Notes under the pieces: model-generated | What the model saw: only the letters and a program-made list of their open reading frames with translations | Told to the model about the DNA's origin: nothing | Database searches by the model: none | Program-made: the position numbers and the translations under genes | In this document: positions 12,945 through 17,054 of the stretch, piece after piece | Position numbering within the stretch: the stretch's first letter is position 1 | How the letters are laid out: each line of letters begins with the position of its first letter | From: Sulfurovum sp. | GTDB taxonomy: Bacteria; Campylobacterota; Campylobacteria; Campylobacterales; Sulfurovaceae | Direction of reading: 5' to 3' | Assembly: GCA_015490315.1 (NCBI GenBank) | Contig: WFYB01000160.1 | Location: 1-17,054, forward strand | Length of the DNA: 17,054 nucleotides

Positions 12945-13616
12945 TCAGGAGACTTTCTTGGGGAAACAGAAGCGGTAGCCGCGTCTGCGGACGGTCTCTA
13001 TAGTGGTGATATCCAGCGGCTTGTCCATCTTCTGTCTGATCTGGTTGATCGCTACTTCGATGACGTTGGGGGTAACCAGTTCGGGTTCTTCCCAGATCGC
13101 ATCGAGCAGTTGCTCTTTGGAGACGATCTGGTCTTTGTGCATCGCCAGGTGAGTCAGTACCTCAAACGGCTTGCCTTTGAGCTCTATCTCTTCGCCCTGA
13201 TAGATGATCTTCTCCTCTTCGGGGTTGATAATCAGCTCTTCGATCTCGATGATATTGGAGACACCAAAACGGAGTTTTGCTTCGATACGTACAAAAAGGA
13301 TATCATAGTCAAGCGGCTTTCGGATAAAATCGTCGGCTCCGGCTTTGAGTGCAGCGATCTCACTCTCTTTGTCCTGACGTTCGGAGAGTACGATGACAGA
13401 GGTTTTGGGCGCCTCTTTTTTGATATCGGCAATCAGGTCGATACTCTGAGAGGCTTTGTGCCATCCAAGCAGTACAAGATCGTAGTTGCGTATGTCGAGG
13501 TAGTATTTGGCATCACCATGGTTCTCGGCGATATCTGCCTGGTAGTTATGGTCGACGAGTTTGTCATAAAGCGTTTTGCTCAATGTTGCTTCATCTTCGA
13601 TGATCAGTACTCTCAT
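12945..13616 (-). CDS. hsrA: Orphan OmpR-type response regulator HsrA/CosR
   Basis: The 223-residue protein has a receiver domain (1-115) and a winged-helix DNA-binding domain (about 120-220). The C-terminal domain matches from memory the H. pylori HP1043 (HsrA) and C. jejuni Cj0355c (CosR) proteins: G-K-P-F-E-V-L-T-H-L, E-E-P-E-L-V-T-P-N-V-I-E-V, and R-R-R-G-Y-R-F-C. Those are essential orphan regulators controlling redox and oxidative-stress genes, dimeric and independent of phosphorylation. Here the usual phospho-acceptor position reads D-L-V-L-L-G51, so the Asp is absent, whereas the acidic E7-D8 and K100 remain. No histidine kinase gene is adjacent. The start has AAGGGG 8 bases upstream and a strong own promoter. 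Neighbours folB upstream and ferredoxin-ppx downstream match the C. jejuni order. Confidence 0.94.
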   Translation of the reverse strand: MRVLIIEDEATLSKTLYDKLVDHNYQADIAENHGDAKYYLDIRNYDLVLLGWHKASQSIDLIADIKKEAPKTSVIVLSERQDKESEIAALKAGADDFIRKPLDYDILFVRIEAKLRFGVSNIIEIEELIINPEEEKIIYQGEEIELKGKPFEVLTHLAMHKDQIVSKEQLLDAIWEEPELVTPNVIEVAINQIRQKMDKPLDITTIETVRRRGYRFCFPKKVS

Positions 13617-13646
13617 GATGACGCCCCTTCTAAGTTTGATTTAATA

Positions 13647-13655
13647 ATTATAGCA
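13647..13655 (-). promoter_or_regulatory. Extended -10 promoter for hsrA
   Basis: On the minus strand TGCTATAAT (13655-13647) is a perfect extended -10, identical to that of tyrA. It lies within the 67-bp gap between folB and hsrA. Transcription from about 13640 would leave a leader of about 24 bases with the AAGGGG ribosome site. No good -35 is seen. It implies hsrA can be expressed independently of plsY-folB. Confidence 0.72.
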
Positions 13656-13683
13656 TAAATCTGACGGTTTGGGAAAGTTTTTT

Positions 13684-14016
13684 TTAAGTTTGGTACTTCC
13701 ATGTTTCGCTGATTGCTACAACGCACCCGGGGAGGATATCGGGTTTGGCTATTTTGAGTGTGAGCATCTTGATCTGGGGGAAGGTTTGGATCAGCAGCTC
13801 TTTGAGTCCGAGCAGTGCATCTTCAAGCAGTTCATAACGCTTGGTGCGCAGCTCATCCTTGATAAGAGCTACGATATCGGCATAGTCGATAAAATCGTTC
13901 TGGTGATACTCATATTCGGCGCTCAGGTCGATGATCACTTTTTGGGGGCGCTCTCTTTCGAAGTCGAGCAGTCCTATGATCGTATCAAAGGTGAGTGCCT
14001 CGATATGGATCTGCAT
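13684..14016 (-). CDS. folB: Dihydroneopterin aldolase (FolB family)
   Basis: The 110-residue protein has the size and fold pattern of FolB, which forms an octamer and cleaves 7,8-dihydroneopterin to 6-hydroxymethyl-dihydropterin and glycolaldehyde in folate synthesis. Conserved points are G15 and E20-R-E-R-P-Q25 near the N-terminus, Y45 of the D-Y motif, L-L-E65 as pterin anchor, and the K91-P pair carrying the catalytic Lys. The C-terminus (V-V-A-I-S-E-T-W) is the last beta strand. It starts 2 bases after the plsY stop, so the two are one transcript. The related epimerase FolX looks similar, but no evidence favours it. Confidence 0.87.
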   Translation of the reverse strand: MQIHIEALTFDTIIGLLDFERERPQKVIIDLSAEYEYHQNDFIDYADIVALIKDELRTKRYELLEDALLGLKELLIQTFPQIKMLTLKIAKPDILPGCVVAISETWKYQT

Positions 14017-14018
14017 CG

Positions 14019-14639
14019 CTATAGGGTTCCTTCCTCTTTCTTGAAAAGTCTGACGATGTTGGGGATATGCTTATAGAAGATCACAAATGCGATGATCCAG
14101 ATAGGTGCATGCGAGTGAATGCCGGGCACCTCAGGATAGAGCAGGTATGAAGCGATGATAAAAGCGACCAGTCCTATCAGCGAAGAGAGCGAAGAGATCT
14201 TCAGCCCTTTGGCAGCACCAAGCCAGACTACGATAGCGATCAGCGCGGGAATGGGCATCAATACCAGCAGTACCCCAAAGCCAGTCGCTACCCCTTTGCC
14301 CCCTTCAAAACCGAGAAAAGGTGAAAAGCAGTGCCCCAATACCGCAAGTACCGCGATCGTCCACTGTACACTCTCCGGTGCACCCAGTAGCTTGGCGACA
14401 AGTATCACAATGATCCCTTTGACGGCATCCAAAAAGAGTGTCGCTGCACCAAGCTTTTTGGCGAGTGCGGGATCTTTCTCTTTGACGACTCTGAGTACGT
14501 TGGTCGCTCCGATATTGCCGCTGCCTGAGTGTTTAATATCCACACCGGCAAACTGTTTTGCCAGCAGATATCCGAAAGGAATCCCGGAGATAAGGTAGGC
14601 TGCGAGATAGAGAATGATGTTTTGGTTGAAAAAATCCAT
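14019..14639 (-). CDS. plsY: Acyl-phosphate:glycerol-3-phosphate acyltransferase PlsY
   Basis: The 206-residue integral membrane enzyme makes lysophosphatidate, the first step of phospholipid synthesis, using acyl phosphate from PlsX. All three family motifs are present: S38-G-S-G-N-I-G-A-T-N47 (phosphate loop), the G-H-x-F-x-P-F-L-G-F-x-G-G-K-G-V-A-T motif (102-119) and the C-terminal Y-K-H-I-P-N-I-x-R-L (189-198). About five to six membrane helices are visible, and length is normal. The minus-strand ribosome site is a weak GGAAC 4 bases before the ATG. It is divergent from nadA across a 97-bp region and leads folB. No PlsX gene lies here. Confidence 0.95.
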   Translation of the reverse strand: MDFFNQNIILYLAAYLISGIPFGYLLAKQFAGVDIKHSGSGNIGATNVLRVVKEKDPALAKKLGAATLFLDAVKGIIVILVAKLLGAPESVQWTIAVLAVLGHCFSPFLGFEGGKGVATGFGVLLVLMPIPALIAIVVWLGAAKGLKISSLSSLIGLVAFIIASYLLYPEVPGIHSHAPIWIIAFVIFYKHIPNIVRLFKKEEGTL

Positions 14640-14702
14640 AATAGTTCCACAATTTTAAGATAGGCTCTTTATAAGCCAAAGTATGCAATTTTATCCGAAT
14701 TT

Positions 14703-14711
14703 TGCTAAAAT
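14703..14711 (+). promoter_or_regulatory. Extended -10 promoter for nadA
   Basis: TGCTAAAAT at 14703-14711 is an extended -10 with one mismatch to TGCTATAAT, at 26 bases before the chosen nadA start. AAGGAT follows at 14725-14730. No -35 is recognisable. Placement inside the longer open frame supports starting NadA at 14737. A plsY promoter on the other strand was not resolved, although GGCT…AGCC dyads lie near 14664-14678. Confidence 0.6.
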
Positions 14712-14736
14712 AGCCAGAATCTATAAGGATGACAGT

Positions 14737-15732
14737 ATGAGTATTGATTATAAAGCAGAAATAGAGAGATTGAAAAAAGATCTGGATGTGACAGTGGTCG
14801 CACACTACTATCAGCGTGATGAAGTCTTTGAGATGGCGGATATCACGGGTGATTCGCTTGAGCTTGCCCGTAAATGCAAAGCGGATGAGAACCCATGGGT
14901 GGTCTTTTGCGGGGTAGGCTTCATGGGACAGAGCGTGAAGGTAATAGCACCTGAGAAACGTGTACTGATGCCCAAGATCGCCTGCTGCGCGATGGCACGG
15001 ATGATCGACGGCAGCTACTTTGACGACAGTGTGAACTATATGGTCGAACACGGCATCGCCAAAGAGGATATTTTGCCTATTACCTACATCAACTCCGATG
15101 CCTCTGTCAAAGCAAAGGTAGGTGAGATGGGCGGCTATGTCTGCACCTCCTCCAATGCCTTCAAGATCATCGAGAAGGGGCTGGAGACCGGCAAGAAGAT
15201 ACTCTTTGTACCTGACCGCTGCCTGGGACAGAACTTCGCCATCAAGATGGGGTTGAAATCCTGTGTGATCGGAGAGGGGGAGTGTGATCCCAAAGAGGCG
15301 GATGTAATCTGCTTCAACGGTTTCTGCTCAGTCCATCAGCTCTTTACGGTGGATGACATTGAGTTCTACCGCAACAAATATCCGGGGATCAAGATCGCAG
15401 TCCATCCGGAGTGTGATCCCGCTGTGGTACAGGCGGCAGATTTTGCCGGCTCTACCTCACAGCTGATCAAGTATGTCAATGAGCTCGATCCTGAGCAGAA
15501 AGTCGCCATCGGTACAGAGTACAATCTGGTCAACCGTATGCGCCAGAAGAACACCTATGTCCTCTCATCAACCAAACCTGAGTGTCCGACGATGAACGAA
15601 ACGACACTTGAAGATCTCTACAACACACTTAAGTCGATCGAGGATAACAAACCGATCAATGAGATCCATGTCGATGAGCATACCGTCAAGTATGCCAATC
15701 TCGCCCTCGAAAGAATGCTGGCGATTAAATAA
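14737..15732 (+). CDS. nadA: Quinolinate synthase NadA
   Basis: The 331-residue [4Fe-4S] enzyme condenses iminoaspartate with dihydroxyacetone phosphate to quinolinate in de novo NAD synthesis. Family landmarks are H23-Y-Y-Q-R near the N-terminus, G38-D-S-L-x-L-A, the first cluster Cys in A82-C-C-A-M-A (C83 or C84), N-G-F-C197-S-V-H, H223-P-E-C-D, G259-T-E-Y-N-L-V, and P-E-C283-P-T-M with the third cluster Cys. The open frame runs 18 codons upstream, but AAGGAT at 14725-14730 sets the ATG at 14737 and the upstream stretch contains the promoter. nadC follows after 185 bp containing repeat copy C. No nadB is in the window. Confidence 0.97.
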   Translation: MSIDYKAEIERLKKDLDVTVVAHYYQRDEVFEMADITGDSLELARKCKADENPWVVFCGVGFMGQSVKVIAPEKRVLMPKIACCAMARMIDGSYFDDSVNYMVEHGIAKEDILPITYINSDASVKAKVGEMGGYVCTSSNAFKIIEKGLETGKKILFVPDRCLGQNFAIKMGLKSCVIGEGECDPKEADVICFNGFCSVHQLFTVDDIEFYRNKYPGIKIAVHPECDPAVVQAADFAGSTSQLIKYVNELDPEQKVAIGTEYNLVNRMRQKNTYVLSSTKPECPTMNETTLEDLYNTLKSIEDNKPINEIHVDEHTVKYANLALERMLAIK

Positions 15733-15733
15733 A

Positions 15734-15747
15734 TAGGATGTAGGATG
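15734..15747. repeat. Heptamer direct repeat (TAGGATG x2)
   Basis: Two perfect copies of TAGGATG follow the nadA stop by 1 base. They resemble the ATTAGGA tandem at 10999-11026 in period (7) and in the TAGGA core, and the purine units after the DUF58 gene. Function unknown; two copies could be coincidence without the others. Confidence 0.6.
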
Positions 15748-15779
15748 CGTAATCATGCCAAAGCTCTTCGAAAATTACC

Positions 15780-15864
15780 GGCTTCATTCGATAGCTCTGG
15801 CAGTCGCGAACGCAAGCGCCCCTTTCAGGGGTTGGGCGCTCCTTTGTCGCCATCGAATGAAACC
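15780..15864. repeat. Structured inverted-repeat element, copy C (between nadA and nadC)
   Basis: An 85-bp element in the same orientation as copy A. Outer arms at 15780-15793 and 15851-15864 pair except at 15782/15862 and 15793/15851, both C/A juxtapositions. At 15787/15857 the arm carries T-A where copies A and B have C-G. The inner hairpin is CCCCT/AGGGG (15819-15823, 15827-15831), a third sequence at the position of CCCGT/ACGGG. About 16 bases on the 3' side (near 15836-15851) are identical to copy A. A short reading frame across this element (15755-15994) is not a gene. Confidence 0.9.
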
Positions 15865-15885
15865 TCTGTGGCAATTATTCAGAGG
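15863..15885. other. Small hairpin adjoining repeat copy C
   Basis: CCTCTG at 15863-15868 pairs with CAGAGG at 15880-15885 around an 11-base loop, directly on the edge of the repeat. It is not present next to copies A or B. It may be part of an extended local fold before nadC. A TATAAA at 15892-15897 lies just after it and could be a weak -10, but a matching -35 is poor. Confidence 0.4.
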
Positions 15886-15917
15886 GGTCAATATAAAAAT
15901 TCTAAAAAGCAGAAAAG

Positions 15918-16736
15918 ATGTTGAAAAAAAGATTTATCGAAGCAGTGGTCGCAGAGGATATCGGTCGTGGAGACCTCTTTGCCCGTATCAGTGAAGGGCA
16001 GCAGATCAGAGCCTATATCATCGCCAAGAGTGACGGTGTGTTCGGTGGAAGAGAGTATATCGATACGTTGGCAAAGATGTATGATCTCTCTTTGATCTGG
16101 GAGGTCAAGGATGGGGAACATTTCAAAGAAGGGAAGAAACTCCTCTTTGTCTCCGGCAATTCCAAAACGATCCTCTCTCTGGAGCGTTCTATCCTTGATA
16201 TCGCACTCCATGCAAGTTCGATCGCCACACTTACATCCAAGTATGCAGAAGCGATCAAAGAGACAGGGGTCAAACTGCTCGATACCCGAAAGACACGTCC
16301 GCTGCTGCGGGAGTTTGAGAAGTATGCCGTGCGGTGCGGCGGTGGGATCAATCACCGTATGGGACTCGATGACTGCCTGATGCTCAAAGATACCCATCTC
16401 AAGACAATTGACGACCTTGATGCCTTTATGGCAGAAGTACGGCAAAAGATTCCTTTTACTGCCAAGGTAGAGATCGAGTGTGAAACGTTTGAGATGGCAC
16501 AAAGGGCGATGAAGGCGGGAGCAGATATCGTCATGTGTGACAATATGTCTCTTGAAGAGACCAAGCAGGTTGTCGCCTATCGCGATGCACACTATCCGCA
16601 TATCCTGCTTGAAGCCAGCGGCAATGTGACGCTTGAGACGATCGCGGATATCGCCGCTACCGGTGTCGATGCGATTAGTTCCGGTGCGATCATCCATCAA
16701 GCCAACTGGATAGACCTCTCTATGAAAGTCGAGTAA
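15918..16736 (+). CDS. nadC: Quinolinate (nicotinate-nucleotide) phosphoribosyltransferase NadC
   Basis: The 272-residue type II phosphoribosyltransferase converts quinolinate and PRPP to nicotinate mononucleotide and CO2. It has the N-terminal E-D-I-G-R-G-D (13-19), D122-T-R-K-T for substrate phosphate/carboxylate binding, R139-C-G-G-G-x-N-H-R (139-147), K157-D and E185-x-E187, then L-E-A-S-G (231-235) of the C-terminal barrel. The usual K-D-N-H motif reads K-D-T-H here (157-160). The ribosome site before ATG 15918 is weak (AGAAAAG), so some translation may depend on nadA expression or the fold upstream. Its stop is 2 bases before the next start. Position after nadA supports the pathway call. 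Confidence 0.95.
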   Translation: MLKKRFIEAVVAEDIGRGDLFARISEGQQIRAYIIAKSDGVFGGREYIDTLAKMYDLSLIWEVKDGEHFKEGKKLLFVSGNSKTILSLERSILDIALHASSIATLTSKYAEAIKETGVKLLDTRKTRPLLREFEKYAVRCGGGINHRMGLDDCLMLKDTHLKTIDDLDAFMAEVRQKIPFTAKVEIECETFEMAQRAMKAGADIVMCDNMSLEETKQVVAYRDAHYPHILLEASGNVTLETIADIAATGVDAISSGAIIHQANWIDLSMKVE

Positions 16737-16738
16737 GT

Positions 16739-17054
16739 ATGGACAGCATGACCGAGATACAATACCCTATCAAGGCATTGTCGGACTATCTTACACGTTT
16801 TGATGCGGTAACGATACTGACACATATCAACCCGGATGCGGATACACTCGGTACGGGACTTGGGATCTACAATCTTCTCAAAACAGAGCCCAACAGACGG
16901 GTTGAGATCGTCAATGTCTCTGCGGATCTGCCAAACTATCTTGATTTTCTTCCTGGATTTGGGCGGATCAAAAAGCATGCTGACTTCGAGGAGAGTCTGA
17001 TTATCAGTTGTGACTGCGGCAGTGCAGCGCGACTGGGGGTGGATATCAGCGGCA
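16739..17054 (+). CDS. DHH-family phosphoesterase, 5' part (NrnA / pAp-phosphatase-like)
   Basis: The frame is open from ATG 16739 to the window end (about 105 residues), so the gene is cut. Residues about 23-41 read T-H-I-N-P-D-A-D-T-L-G-T, the DHH-family motif I (H-x-N-P-D-x-D), which binds the two metals. A second strand I-S-C-D-C-G-S-A-A-R-L-G (about 89-100) matches motif II with D at its centre. These enzymes act on nanoRNA, pAp or cyclic-di-nucleotide products; H. pylori HP1042, as I recall, is a relative located next to hsrA there. An alternative ATG is at 16748, and neither start has a strong ribosome site. The 2-bp gap to nadC points to one operon. The DHHA1 domain, if present, is beyond the window. 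Confidence 0.85.
   Translation, partial: MDSMTEIQYPIKALSDYLTRFDAVTILTHINPDADTLGTGLGIYNLLKTEPNRRVEIVNVSADLPNYLDFLPGFGRIKKHADFEESLIISCDCGSAARLGVDISG

Noticed and set aside
12933..13658. A 241-codon plus-strand open frame covering hsrA entirely
   Set aside because: It is the antisense shadow of hsrA; the minus-strand protein has a full family match, and the shadow has no domain or ribosome site.
14683..14736. Longer N-terminus for NadA (18 extra codons)
   Set aside because: The extended -10 lies inside it and AAGGAT serves the ATG at 14737.
15755..15994. A 79-codon frame starting before repeat copy C and running into nadC
   Set aside because: It translates the repeat and then overlaps nadC out of frame; the same repeat in the other copies gives unrelated short frames.

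Overview
The window reads as chromosomal DNA from a Campylobacterota (Epsilonproteobacteria) species, most likely a free-living Sulfurovum/Sulfurimonas-type sulfur oxidiser rather than Helicobacter or Campylobacter. The evidence is an HsrA/CosR-type orphan response regulator with its characteristic C-terminal domain, the order ppx–ferredoxin–hsrA–folB–plsY, the bamA/tyrA divergent pair, extended -10 promoters with poor -35 boxes, and base composition that looks moderate (by eye, not calculated). The genus is inferred only from general resemblance. No phage, IS element, CRISPR array, rRNA or tRNA was seen.

Layout. (1) 1-5672, + strand: a Bat (aerotolerance-type) operon holding a DUF58 protein cut by the window start, a small DUF4381-like membrane protein, two VWA membrane proteins (BatA, BatB), a TPR protein with a long lysine-rich tail (BatC) and BatD. 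A MoxR-type ATPase would be expected just upstream. Genes overlap or nearly touch until an 88-bp structured repeat separates batC from batD. (2) 5690-7579, +: a long DUF389 membrane protein whose N-terminal half looks like a degenerate diacylglycerol-kinase fold. (3) 7694-10967: tyrA (-) and bamA (+), divergent from a 133-bp region with a readable promoter for each. (4) 11035-14639, all -: plsY-folB, then hsrA with its own strong promoter, then the ferredoxin-ppx pair. (5) 14737-17054, +: nadA, nadC and the start of a DHH phosphoesterase; the first two make quinolinate and convert it to the NAD precursor nicotinate mononucleotide.

The most interesting non-coding feature is a dispersed 85-88 bp inverted-repeat element in three copies: 4003-4090, 7591-7675 (opposite orientation) and 15780-15864. 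Both its outer arms and its central hairpin keep base pairing while the bases change between copies. It therefore looks selected as a structure, most simply an RNA fold or a palindromic mobile/REP-like element. Several intergenic regions also carry short AG-rich tandem repeats just after stop codons.

Most of the coding content is conserved housekeeping. The points worth a second look are the repeat family, the DAGK-like/DUF389 fusion, the phosphorylation-site-less HsrA receiver and the DUF58 protein whose metal-site residues are gone.
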